DNA from: Bacillota bacterium
Lineage (GTDB): Bacteria > Bacillota > UBA4882 > UBA8346
Assembly (NCBI GenBank): GCA_023417475.1
Contig: JAEZFP010000043.1
Location: forward strand, 1-37,447
Direction of reading: 5' to 3'
Length of the DNA stretch: 37,447 bases
Shown here: positions 1 to 5,390 of the stretch, piece by piece
How positions within the stretch are numbered: the first letter of the stretch is position 1
Layout of the letters: the number at the start of each line of letters is the position of its first letter
The notes under the pieces: model-generated
Told to the model about the DNA's origin: nothing
The model's input: only the letters and a program-made list of their open reading frames with translations
Databases searched by the model: none
Position numbers and translations under genes: made by a program

Positions 1-144
1 GGCGCGAGGGCTAGCGCGGTCTATTACAGCCTCATTGTTTCCGCCAAGGAAAATGGGCTTGTGCCTTTTGAATACTTGACAAAAGTTTTCACCGACGCTC
101 CAAACGGCGCGCATGTTAAAGATCTCATGCCCTGGAGGGTGTGA
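1..144 (+). CDS. IS66-family transposase, C-terminal fragment (cut by window start)
   Basis: The first frame is open from base 1 to a TGA at 142-144 and gives 47 residues. It starts GARASAVYYSLIVSAKENGL and ends in LMPWRV. The G-A-x-A-S-A-x-x-Y-S-L-x-x-x-A-K-x-N-G-L block followed by a short tail ending near PW is the typical C-terminus of IS66 (TnpC/DDE) transposases, as I recall the family. The rest of the gene lies before the window, so intactness cannot be judged. It is followed within 20 bases by a sequence that looks like the element's right inverted repeat. Confidence 0.8.
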   Translation, partial: GARASAVYYSLIVSAKENGLVPFEYLTKVFTDAPNGAHVKDLMPWRV

Positions 145-163
145 CCACTAGCTTGACGGTTAC
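145..163. mobile_element. Putative right terminal inverted repeat of the IS66-type element
   Basis: The bases directly after the transposase stop read CACTAGCTTGACGGTTAC at 146-163. Read inward from the right end this begins GTAACCGTCAAGC, resembling the GTAA-type tips of IS66-family elements. The left end is outside the window, so the repeat cannot be matched to its partner. The following 8 bases (TATTATCG) would be the target-site duplication to look for on the other side. Confidence 0.45.
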
Positions 164-333
164 TATTATCGGTTAAAGGTTAAATCAAAGATATGCTTAA
201 TACTAGGTAAAATGGAAGAACCTATTACTGAAGATGGAACAGGTAATTTGAATAATAGATAAGATCTAACTGCGACATTTACTTATTTTTATATATTAAT
301 TTTAACGAATTTATTTGTTAGGGAGCAAATTTA

Positions 334-1392
334 ATGGCAGGGGAAAGACAACATATAATTCCTAGGTTTCTGCAAAGAGGGTTTGCAAGTAAAATCGAAG
401 GTAAGAAGGTATTCACTTGGTTTTATAGGAAAGACGGCTCTTGTTTAGAACTTAGTACTAGAGATGTTTTTCTAGAAAAGTTTTTTTATAAAAATGACCA
501 GGGTATTAGTGTTGATGAGGAAATAACAAAAATAGAAAAGGGATTTGCGCTAATGCTAGAGGAAATTAGAAAGCAAGAACATGGAGTAGAACTAAATCAG
601 CATAATATTCCGGAATTTATTGCCCATATGTGCATCAGAACTAAACATTTAGTAGATTCGACTAATGAAGCCATTAATAACTTAATTATAGAAACAGAAA
701 AGTATTTAGGAGACATTAATAATATAAGAAATTTTTTAATGAATGATTTCAATTTCAAAAAAGAAATTACCGTAAGTCTTAAATCGCAGTTTCCACAATT
801 ATCAATTATTGTAATAGAAACATTAATTCCTATTTTTATAAAAACATTTTTTGATGAAAACAAAGGGCGTATATTAATGGCATCGCAGGCATTCTTTTCT
901 CAATTTAGAAGAAGTCTTCCTAAGGTATTGAAATCAAGCTTTATTGATGTTCTATCAAATGGACTAGTAGTACCAGAACCTCGTGTATCAGACTACCATT
1001 CATTTAAATGGTTTGTTTTCGTATCTCAAAAACCATTTATACTTGGTGATGTTGGATGTCTCTTTGAAGTTTTAGGAAAGAAGGAATATACATTTTTGAA
1101 TATGAAAGGAGATGTAATAAGAAATATTTACCTTCCTATTTCATCTAACAAATTGTTGATTGGGACAAAAGAAGAGAATATGCCTAATATTGATGTTGAA
1201 CAATTTAATATTAATTATGTAAAAATTTGTCGAGAATGTTTTATTTGTCATGCACCATCGGATGAAATGTCTTTTTTAGCTGGAGAATTAGGTAAGAACT
1301 CTGAATTATTTAATAAAGAAGAATTTGAACAAATGGTTAGGAAGAATTTTTTAAATAGAATGTTTACTAACTTTTGTTCTAATGAAGGTTAG
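334..1392 (+). CDS. DUF4238 domain-containing protein
   Basis: This 352-aa protein begins with an RQHIIPRFLQRGFAS segment. That matches the N-terminal H-x-x-P-x-x-x-L motif by which DUF4238 proteins are recognised; the biochemical function of the family is not established. No signal peptide or membrane segment is visible, so it is probably cytosolic. The start is supported by GGGAG at 321-325, eight bases upstream. It is strongly AT-rich compared with the core genes further right, which suggests horizontal acquisition. The next gene, a SieB-like membrane protein, follows after only 35 bases in the same direction, so the two are probably co-transcribed. A joint role in phage exclusion is inference from that neighbour only. 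Confidence 0.75.
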   Translation: MAGERQHIIPRFLQRGFASKIEGKKVFTWFYRKDGSCLELSTRDVFLEKFFYKNDQGISVDEEITKIEKGFALMLEEIRKQEHGVELNQHNIPEFIAHMCIRTKHLVDSTNEAINNLIIETEKYLGDINNIRNFLMNDFNFKKEITVSLKSQFPQLSIIVIETLIPIFIKTFFDENKGRILMASQAFFSQFRRSLPKVLKSSFIDVLSNGLVVPEPRVSDYHSFKWFVFVSQKPFILGDVGCLFEVLGKKEYTFLNMKGDVIRNIYLPISSNKLLIGTKEENMPNIDVEQFNINYVKICRECFICHAPSDEMSFLAGELGKNSELFNKEEFEQMVRKNFLNRMFTNFCSNEG

Positions 1393-1427
1393 ATAATACA
1401 CATTATGCGAAATAAAAAGGTGATAAA

Positions 1428-1949
1428 ATGGATTTTCAAAAAATATTAGATATACTAAAACTTTCACCAAAATACTTTTTAGGTATTGCTATCGCGAGCG
1501 GAGTTTTAGTTTTTAGTCCGTCAAATTTAATTGAAAAAATTGGGCTAGAAAATTTAGTTAAGAATTATCGAATGTGGATTGGTGGAGTGTTTTTAATATC
1601 ATTAACATTAACGATTATTGAAACCTTAATTTGGATTTTAAATAAGATTACAAAGTCTATGCGTAAAAGGAATACATTAAACATAAGAATGCAAAGATTA
1701 CATAACCTTTCTGCCGATGAAAGGGAGATATTACGATATTACTTTTATTACAATACTCGAAGTCAAATATTAAATTGTTTAGATGGAACTGTACGGGAAC
1801 TTGAATTTTACAGAATTATTTATCGCGCCGGAAATATTGCACCAGTAATGTTAAATTCAAATTTTGATAATATTGAATCTCCGATGCCATACAATATACA
1901 ACCTTGGGCGTGGGATTATCTAAATCAAAATTTAAATTTGTTAAATTAA
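1428..1949 (+). CDS. SieB-like superinfection-exclusion membrane protein
   Basis: This 173-aa protein has two predicted membrane segments, at about residues 14-33 and 49-72, then a basic stretch and a soluble C-terminal domain. Three features match what I recall of the SieB family: N-terminal SPKYFLGI..LVFSP, a middle LSADEREILRYYF, and a C-terminal PYNIQPWAWDYLN. In lambdoid phages SieB aborts infection by other phages at the membrane; whether this homologue does so is inference. The ribosome binding site AAAGGTGAT precedes the ATG. The gene is AT-rich and sits 35 bases behind the DUF4238 gene, inside the presumed integrated island. Confidence 0.7.
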   Translation: MDFQKILDILKLSPKYFLGIAIASGVLVFSPSNLIEKIGLENLVKNYRMWIGGVFLISLTLTIIETLIWILNKITKSMRKRNTLNIRMQRLHNLSADEREILRYYFYYNTRSQILNCLDGTVRELEFYRIIYRAGNIAPVMLNSNFDNIESPMPYNIQPWAWDYLNQNLNLLN

Positions 1950-2026
1950 TAACAATTATAACAATTAAATTTAAGAAGTATTTGCAGAGAGATAATACAT
2001 CTTGCCTGAAAAATGGAGGTTGAGCA

Positions 2027-2113
2027 ATGTGCAAATGCCAATATCGTCAAATTTTACCCTGTCTAGTCGTTGAAATTATAATCAATGGGAACTATGAGGT
2101 AATAACCATATAG
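2027..2113 (+). CDS. Small cysteine-containing ORF, 28 aa, unknown
   Basis: ATG at 2027 is preceded by a strong GGAGG at 2015-2019 with a seven-base spacer, and the frame runs 28 codons to TAG at 2111-2113. The peptide starts MCKCQYRQILPC, placing three cysteines in the first 12 residues, and ends with a hydrophobic segment (LVVEIIINGNYEVITI). I do not recognise it. It may be a true small protein or a remnant of a longer gene. The main evidence is the quality of the ribosome binding site. Confidence 0.4.
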   Translation: MCKCQYRQILPCLVVEIIINGNYEVITI

Positions 2114-2141
2114 CTTGGGTTTTTGATTTTCAAAACTATGT

Positions 2142-2639
2142 TTACTTAGGAAACAAAGCCTGTTTAGTAGCTTCAGTAACTACAGTAATGATAATTTTAC
2201 CTATGGCATCGGCTGTACCTTGACCTAGTTTACTTAGTACCTTTTTGATGCGATGGGTTGCGACCGGAGTCATTGGAGTATCAGCAGTTAACTCATTAAT
2301 ATTTTCTTTGAATGCAGCTTTTTCCTCAGGAGTTAATTCATCTGCTTCTTGAATTAAAATTGTAGCTGCTTGAAGTGCTTTTTCTGTCCAAGGGTAGGGA
2401 CTACCGCACCCATGGCAGTGTCTTGGAAAATTAAACCCACAAGTGTTCCAATAATTGAAAGCTTCATTGTAAAATGATGTCATACCTCTAATAGGCTCTT
2501 GGCAGTTAGGACATTTATCAATAATCTGTGCTCCACAATGAATACAATAGGAAGCATTCAATTCAGGAGCTTCAGAGGAACGTGAGTTGATGACACAACC
2601 ATTTAGACAAATTTGTGCTTTATCAAATTTATACTTCAT
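2142..2639 (-). CDS. DUF2321 zinc-ribbon protein
   Basis: This 165-aa protein has two CxxC zinc-ribbon pairs, C-I-H-C-G and C-P-N-C, followed by a C-H-G-C-G-x-P-Y-P-W-T block and an alpha-helical C-terminal half. This layout matches the uncharacterised family DUF2321 as I remember it; function unknown. I place the start at the ATG beginning MKYKFDKAQ because GGAGG lies six bases upstream. A longer reading of 177 aa has no comparable site. The gene is downstream of a small peptide ORF with a terminator and overlaps the end of a second short ORF, so its expression may be conditional. Confidence 0.65.
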   Translation of the reverse strand: MKYKFDKAQICLNGCVINSRSSEAPELNASYCIHCGAQIIDKCPNCQEPIRGMTSFYNEAFNYWNTCGFNFPRHCHGCGSPYPWTEKALQAATILIQEADELTPEEKAAFKENINELTADTPMTPVATHRIKKVLSKLGQGTADAIGKIIITVVTEATKQALFPK

Positions 2640-2694
2640 GTAAGACCTCCATAATTTGACGTAACATTTCTCCAAAAGAATTCAAACCCTTCAA
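2629..2694 (-). CDS. Possible 21-aa upstream ORF overlapping the DUF2321 start
   Basis: A TTG at 2694 lies eight bases behind AAAGGAGG (2703-2710 on the plus strand). The frame runs 21 codons and stops with TAA at 2629-2631, eleven bases inside the DUF2321 gene and in a different frame. The peptide begins MKGLNSFGEMLRQ. A strong ribosome binding site followed by an ORF that terminates just past the next start codon is the usual geometry for translational coupling. The peptide itself is not recognised and could be fortuitous. Confidence 0.35.
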   Translation of the reverse strand: MKGLNSFGEMLRQIMEVLHEV

Positions 2695-2724
2695 ATGTTG
2701 AACCTCCTTTCTCGAGAGTGTTTC

Positions 2725-2748
2725 CAAAAAAAAAGAGCCTTGCGGCTC
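2725..2748 (-). terminator. Intrinsic terminator between the small peptide ORF and DUF2321
   Basis: On the minus strand GAGCC-GCAA-GGCTC forms a 5-bp stem with a GNRA tetraloop, followed by a run of ten T. The stem overlaps the stop codon of the 25-aa ORF, so a ribosome stopping there would cover the hairpin. It can end the short transcript or act as an attenuator for the DUF2321 gene. Confidence 0.7.
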
Positions 2749-2824
2749 ACTTGTGGATGTAGGCAAAAATAGCCAGAACCACGATTAAAAATTTAATGAC
2801 CTCATCAGATATTGTTATTTTCAA
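2747..2824 (-). CDS. 25-aa hydrophobic peptide, type I toxin-like or leader peptide
   Basis: TTG at 2824 is preceded by GAGGAGA with a seven-base spacer. The 25-codon ORF encodes a short acidic N-terminus (MKITISDEVIKF), a hydrophobic core (LIVVLAIFAYI) and a C-terminal HK. This is the shape of small membrane toxins and holin-like peptides of Bacillota. It lies in a compact unit with a promoter (TAGACA, 17 bp, TACAAT) upstream and a terminator touching its stop codon. The alternative is a leader peptide whose translation controls read-through into DUF2321. I see no antisense RNA promoter that would decide between the two. Confidence 0.5.
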   Translation of the reverse strand: MKITISDEVIKFLIVVLAIFAYIHK

Positions 2825-2871
2825 AGCTTAATCTCCTCGCTCGCTTTGATACAACATCTTGTGCCATAGCA

Positions 2872-2900
2872 ATTGTATCATGCAACATATGGTTTGTCTA
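2872..2900 (-). promoter_or_regulatory. Sigma-A-type promoter of the small peptide unit
   Basis: On the minus strand TAGACA (2895-2900) and TACAAT (2872-2877) are separated by exactly 17 bases. Transcription would start near 2865, giving a leader of about 40 bases before the TTG start at 2824. Confidence 0.5.
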
Positions 2901-3078
2901 GGATACTTTGGAAAACGACTTGGAAGTCGGAAAGTCGGAAAGCCGAAATTCGGAGTAATTTTTTCAGGTAATTTGGTAGAAAGGGTTTGTTAGGGGATTA
3001 TAGTATAGATGGGGTGTCAAATTTTGATGAAAATAACTCAGTGTTTACAAGGGTATTTAAGGCTTAATTAAATCTGTT
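2901..3078. other. AT-rich intergenic stretch without a recognisable gene
   Basis: No ORF with a convincing start is visible. The only structure noted is a short run of imperfect direct repeats, with AAGTCGG-type heptamers at about 2931-2957. It lies between the small peptide unit and the repeats preceding the attachment-like site. Confidence 0.4.
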
Positions 3079-3121
3079 TTGCTAACAAATTTGCTAACAG
3101 ACTTGTCAACATTTATCAACA
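3079..3121 (+). repeat. Four direct 9-bp repeats, integrase arm-site-like
   Basis: TTGCTAACA at 3079 and 3091, TTGTCAACA at 3103 and TTATCAACA at 3113 are direct repeats spaced 12, 12 and 10 bases apart. Short direct repeats about 100 bp from a tRNA-derived core are typical of arm-type binding sites for tyrosine recombinases. No integrase gene is in the window, so the assignment is contextual. Confidence 0.45.
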
Positions 3122-3212
3122 TAAGGTGGATTAAATAGCATTAAAAAGCATCGATAATTCAATACGAATTGCGGTTCTGTAGAAGTTGTGATTCATGTAA
3201 AAAAACCTGTTT

Positions 3213-3234
3213 TTCAATCCCGCCTTCGGCACCA
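3213..3234 (+). mobile_element. Putative attachment site: copy of a tRNA 3' end
   Basis: TTCAATCCCGCC followed by TTCGGCACCA looks like the T-arm and acceptor 3' strand of a tRNA ending in CCA (acceptor CTTCGGC, discriminator A, as in some tRNA-Thr). No D-arm or anticodon arm precedes it, so it is not a functional tRNA. The T-loop is one base off a perfect tRNA match. A lone tRNA 3' end followed by a terminator is what integration into a tRNA gene leaves at one end of an element. The AT-rich island lies to the left and a different base composition begins to the right. Confidence 0.5.
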
Positions 3235-3248
3235 TTAATTTTAAAATG

Positions 3249-3281
3249 AAACCTCCGTCTGTGATTGACGGAGGTTTTTTT
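3249..3281 (+). terminator. Strong intrinsic terminator
   Basis: AAACCTCCGTC (3249-3259) pairs perfectly with GACGGAGGTTT (3267-3277) across a seven-base loop and runs into seven T. It lies 15 bases after the tRNA-like 3' end, so it may be the original terminator of the tRNA gene that served as integration target. Confidence 0.9.
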
Positions 3282-3440
3282 CTGCTTTTTGAGGTTTCCA
3301 ATCAAGCATTTTCAGCGGTTGACCTTCAGTAAGCCGCCACTATTCATTTGCTGGATCGAAACGTGGTATTTGTTTCTACCGTAGGATACCCATCCCTTTT
3401 CCCCGCCGAGGCCGGTTGACAATTTTATCCTGGAAATATC

Positions 3441-3484
3441 TTGATTTTATCCTTGCATAACTGTATAATTATGTAAGGATAAAA
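3441..3484 (+). promoter_or_regulatory. Promoter embedded in a long palindromic operator
   Basis: A -35 TTGATT (3441-3446) and -10 TATAAT (3464-3469) are 17 bp apart. Two 16-bp arms, 3445-3460 and 3469-3484, form an inverted repeat with one mismatch around the -10 box; each carries TTTTATCC at its outer end. A further TTTTATCC half-site lies at 3423-3430. The geometry suggests repression by the ribbon-helix-helix protein encoded immediately downstream. Confidence 0.7.
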
Positions 3485-3501
3485 TTATAAGGGGTGATTA
3501 T

Positions 3502-3651
3502 TTGAGAGTAAGCTTTACCACAACGTTAGAAAAAGACTTGATTGATCGGTTAAAAATCGAAGCGATCAAGAGAGGAGTGAATGTTAACGATATTTTAGAA
3601 CAATTGATTGAGGAACATTTAATCAATCAAAATGATGAAGGACAAAAATAG
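3502..3651 (+). CDS. Small ribbon-helix-helix DNA-binding protein
   Basis: This 49-aa protein starts at TTG with AAGGGG upstream. It has the ribbon-helix-helix pattern: a short beta strand (RVSFTTTLEK), a first helix (DLIDRLKIEAIKRG) and a second helix (NVNDILEQLIEEHL). Such Arc/MetJ-type proteins bind palindromic DNA as dimers and are often antitoxins or plasmid/phage regulators. No toxin gene follows; a hairpin lies directly after the stop. The long palindrome over its own promoter supports autoregulation. Targets elsewhere are unknown. Confidence 0.7.
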   Translation: MRVSFTTTLEKDLIDRLKIEAIKRGVNVNDILEQLIEEHLINQNDEGQK

Positions 3652-3690
3652 AAGAAGTCGGTCAACTTTGGCGAGCGACCCGACTTCTTC
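3651..3690 (+). terminator. Hairpin after the ribbon-helix-helix gene
   Basis: GAAGAAGTCGG (3651-3661) pairs with CCGACTTCTTC (3680-3690), 11 perfect base pairs starting at the last base of the stop codon. There is no T run, so it may be a protective 3' hairpin or a weak terminator. Confidence 0.55.
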
Positions 3691-3841
3691 ACCGAAACAG
3701 CCCCACAAGGGAGTTGCTTCAAACAGATTATAACAGTTTTTGACGTGCAATTCAATATTTGCCAATCCAGATTAACATTTGCACATACAGCGACTAAAAG
3801 CAAGCATCCTTTCCGGGGCCAAAAGAGAGGGTGTTTTTATT

Positions 3842-4015
3842 ATGTCAAACATTGTGCTTGAGATGTTGAAAGACCTTGAAACCGAGCTTGGGATGCCGTT
3901 CGAGGGCGATTTATTGATCAGCATTACCAAAGACCTTGAGGAACTGCATCAGCGCGGAGAGTTGCCGCTTACCTATGAATTAATCAAAACGGCTTTGGCA
4001 AAATTCAAGAAATAG
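3842..4015 (+). CDS. Hypothetical 57-aa protein
   Basis: ATG at 3842 has GAGAGGGTG eight bases upstream. The 57-aa product (MSNIVLEMLKDLETELGMPF...) is highly charged and mainly helical, with no recognised domain. Its stop is followed within six bases by the left edge of a repeat whose other copy in this window covers the last codons of the gene at 37072. That gives the impression that a paralogous small gene was interrupted or rearranged here. Confidence 0.5.
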   Translation: MSNIVLEMLKDLETELGMPFEGDLLISITKDLEELHQRGELPLTYELIKTALAKFKK

Positions 4016-4020
4016 TAGCT

Positions 4021-4150
4021 ATTCGTTTCGGCAATTGGGTGGCGTTGGCGGGGCGGGGGATCGGGAAGAACAAGGTCTATCGCCCCGACGTAAACCCTGA
4101 CCCACCCAAAACGGTTCTCACGGAGGGAACCGCGCCGACTCTTTTCCCGG
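4021..4150 (+). repeat. Dispersed repeat, copy A (matches 37326-37447)
   Basis: The sequence from ATTCGTTTCGGC to GGAACCGCGCCG matches the right end of the window closely, in the same orientation. In copy B the first 55 bases encode the C-terminus of the small protein at 37072 (IRFGYWVALVGRG). Here the same frame reads AIRFGNWVALAGRG but lacks a start, so copy A holds an orphan gene tail plus shared 3' flank. The repeat probably continues past 4150, but copy B is cut by the window end. Confidence 0.75.
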
Positions 4151-4229
4151 ATGAAAAACGGAGGTCGCGCCCGGAAGCCTTGACTTGGTCGCCAGTCAGC
4201 TTGCCATGGATGGCGGCGACATGCTAGAA

Positions 4230-4740
4230 CCGGGACGATTAAGGGAGGTTTGGAACAGTTCAGGTTCCAACGCCTTTTTGGTTCCTTTTGGGGCGGTCCA
4301 AAAGGAATCCCGCCGCCGGAACCGTGGGCAGCGTAGTCGACAACCAAATTAAGCCAGTCAAAAATAAAAACTCCGCAGTTGATTATCTACGCGAAAGAAC
4401 GTTTACCCCAATTTAATCCTGTGCTACAGTCGGCCAGGGGGTTTTGCGGCCAACCCCCTAGGCCGGTACCCCGCCGCCAAGGGTTAGCACCCTCTGGACT
4501 CACCATCCCGCTCCTCCAAGTCGCGGGTCCCTTCCTTCCGGAATCGCCGTCCGTGGCGGCGTTGCCTGGCGATGCTACGACGGCGACGTCAATGATATGT
4601 CCTTATATCAATTCCGCGCGCCGGCCTCCGTGCCGGCTTGTAGTGAGCAAGCGGGATGGCCGCCGCACTGGAAGATGTTGTAATCTAACGATTAGGGGAA
4701 TCTTTGAAGGGCAGCTCATTTAGGGGATTTACTAAGCTGC
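4230..4740. other. GC-rich, hairpin-rich non-coding region
   Basis: No convincing coding region is seen. Several strong hairpins stand out: TTGGAAC/GTTCCAA at 4250-4270; GGTTCCTTTTGG with CCAAAAGGAATCC at 4280-4310; CGGCCAGGGGGTT with AACCCCCTAGGCCG at 4431-4465. A GCCGGC pair follows near 4620-4640. The base composition is clearly more GC-rich than both flanks. It could be a degraded mobile element or a structured RNA; I cannot assign a family. Confidence 0.4.
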
Positions 4741-4776
4741 TAATCCTTTTAATCCGTTAAATCCGTGCAATCCTGG
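4741..4776 (+). repeat. Four 9-bp tandem units, AATCC-type repeat
   Basis: TAATCCTTT, TAATCCGTT, AAATCCGTG and CAATCCTGG follow each other without gaps. From memory, similar AATCCGTG-type strings recur in intergenic regions of unrelated bacterial genomes; their role is unknown. Confidence 0.6.
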
Positions 4777-4821
4777 TTCAGACAGGGGGTTAGGCGAGAA
4801 ACAATTGCGGTAAACCTCCCG

Positions 4822-5105
4822 CCTGTGGATAACTTAGCCCATTGAGTCACAAAATGAGCTCATTGAGTCACTCAACAAGCTCATTTTGTGAATAACTCAT
4901 CTCACTTATTAACAAAACGATCTCTTTTTGTGGATAACCGATCTACGTTATTAACAAAACGATCTCTTTCTGTGAATAACTCAGCTACGTTATTAACAAA
5001 ACAAGCTCATTTTGTGAATAACGATTCTATTTCTGTGAGTAAACGATCTATTTCTGTGGATAAACGGGATCGTTCCTTCATTACTTGTGAATATCCTGTG
5101 GATAA
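4822..5105 (+). repeat. 21-bp tandem array with DnaA-box-like 9-mers
   Basis: Twelve 21-bp units run from 4822 to 5073. TGTGGATAA or TGTGAATAA (reverse TTATCCACA/TTATTCACA, matching the DnaA-box pattern TTATNCACA) occurs at 4824, 4887, 4929, 4971, 5013 and 5055, and a near match TGTGAGTAA at 5034. Two more boxes lie just after the array, at 5086 (TGTGAATAT) and 5097. Intervening units contain TTATTAACA, one base off a box in the opposite orientation. Because 21 is divisible by three the frame stays open (GTG at 4888 to 5109), but the heptapeptide-repeat product looks like an artefact. Confidence 0.8.
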
Positions 5106-5142
5106 CTAAGTTTTTTTGACCTGAAACCCAATAATTTTTTAA

Positions 5143-5171
5143 TTGCAGCTTCCGGTGATTCGTGCTATCAT
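5143..5171 (+). promoter_or_regulatory. Promoter of the hisS leader
   Basis: TTGCAG (5143-5148) and TATCAT (5166-5171) are separated by 17 bases. Transcription would start near 5178, about 23 bases before the leader-peptide ATG at 5201. Confidence 0.55.
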
Positions 5172-5200
5172 AAACAAAAGCTGTCTTTGGGAGTTTATGG

Positions 5201-5263
5201 ATGATCAAGACTAAGCCATCAATGGGTTACCATCAACATCATCACCAGCGCTTCACGCTGTGA
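5201..5263 (+). CDS. Histidine-rich leader peptide of hisS
   Basis: The 20-codon ORF starts at ATG 5201 with GGGAG seven bases upstream and ends with TGA at 5261-5263. Residues 10-16 read YHQHHHQ: four histidine codons within five positions. The ORF is directly followed by mutually exclusive hairpins ending in a terminator and then by the histidyl-tRNA synthetase gene. This is the organisation of a transcription attenuator in which ribosome stalling at His codons, when charged tRNA-His is scarce, lets transcription continue. The role follows from the layout and is not demonstrated. Confidence 0.8.
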   Translation: MIKTKPSMGYHQHHHQRFTL

Positions 5264-5361
5264 TTTAAAAATCGTCAGCGTAAGCGCTAATTGCGCTTGC
5301 GCCGATGATGGAAATTACCAAGCGCCATCTAGGCTAATCAGACCTGGATGGCGCTTATTTA
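5247..5361 (+). promoter_or_regulatory. Histidine attenuator with alternative hairpins and terminator
   Basis: Strand 1 (5247-5260) can pair with strand 2 (5276-5288). Strand 2 (5278-5287) can instead pair with strand 3 (5293-5302). The GCGCTT of strand 3 can also pair with AAGCGC of the terminator's left arm. The terminator stem is 5320-5333 with 5343-5356 (AAGCGCCATC/GATGGCGCTT core), followed by the T-rich ATTTATTT. Strand 1 overlaps the end of the leader peptide, so a ribosome stalled at the His codons would change the fold. Confidence 0.75.
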
Positions 5362-5390
5362 TTTGCAATTGATTGAAGGAGGAATATTCA

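Noticed and set aside
3079..3121. CRISPR array
   Set aside because: The repeats are 9 bp with 10-12 bp periodicity, far too short for CRISPR repeat-spacer units. No cas genes are present.
3213..3234. Functional tRNA gene
   Set aside because: Only the T-arm/acceptor 3' part is present; no anticodon, D-arm or 5' acceptor strand precedes it.
4039..4227. 62-aa ORF after the 57-aa gene
   Set aside because: It is the repeat-encoded tail of the gene family at 37072 without its own start or ribosome binding site.
4379..4723. 114-aa ORF in the GC-rich region
   Set aside because: Proline/arginine-rich low-complexity translation across strong hairpins, with no ribosome binding site and no recognisable domain.
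4888..5109. Open frame with heptapeptide repeats (LLTKRSL, FVDNRST and similar)
   Set aside because: The frame stays open only because the 21-bp repeat is a multiple of three. The DnaA-box content and the lack of a ribosome binding site favour a non-coding array.
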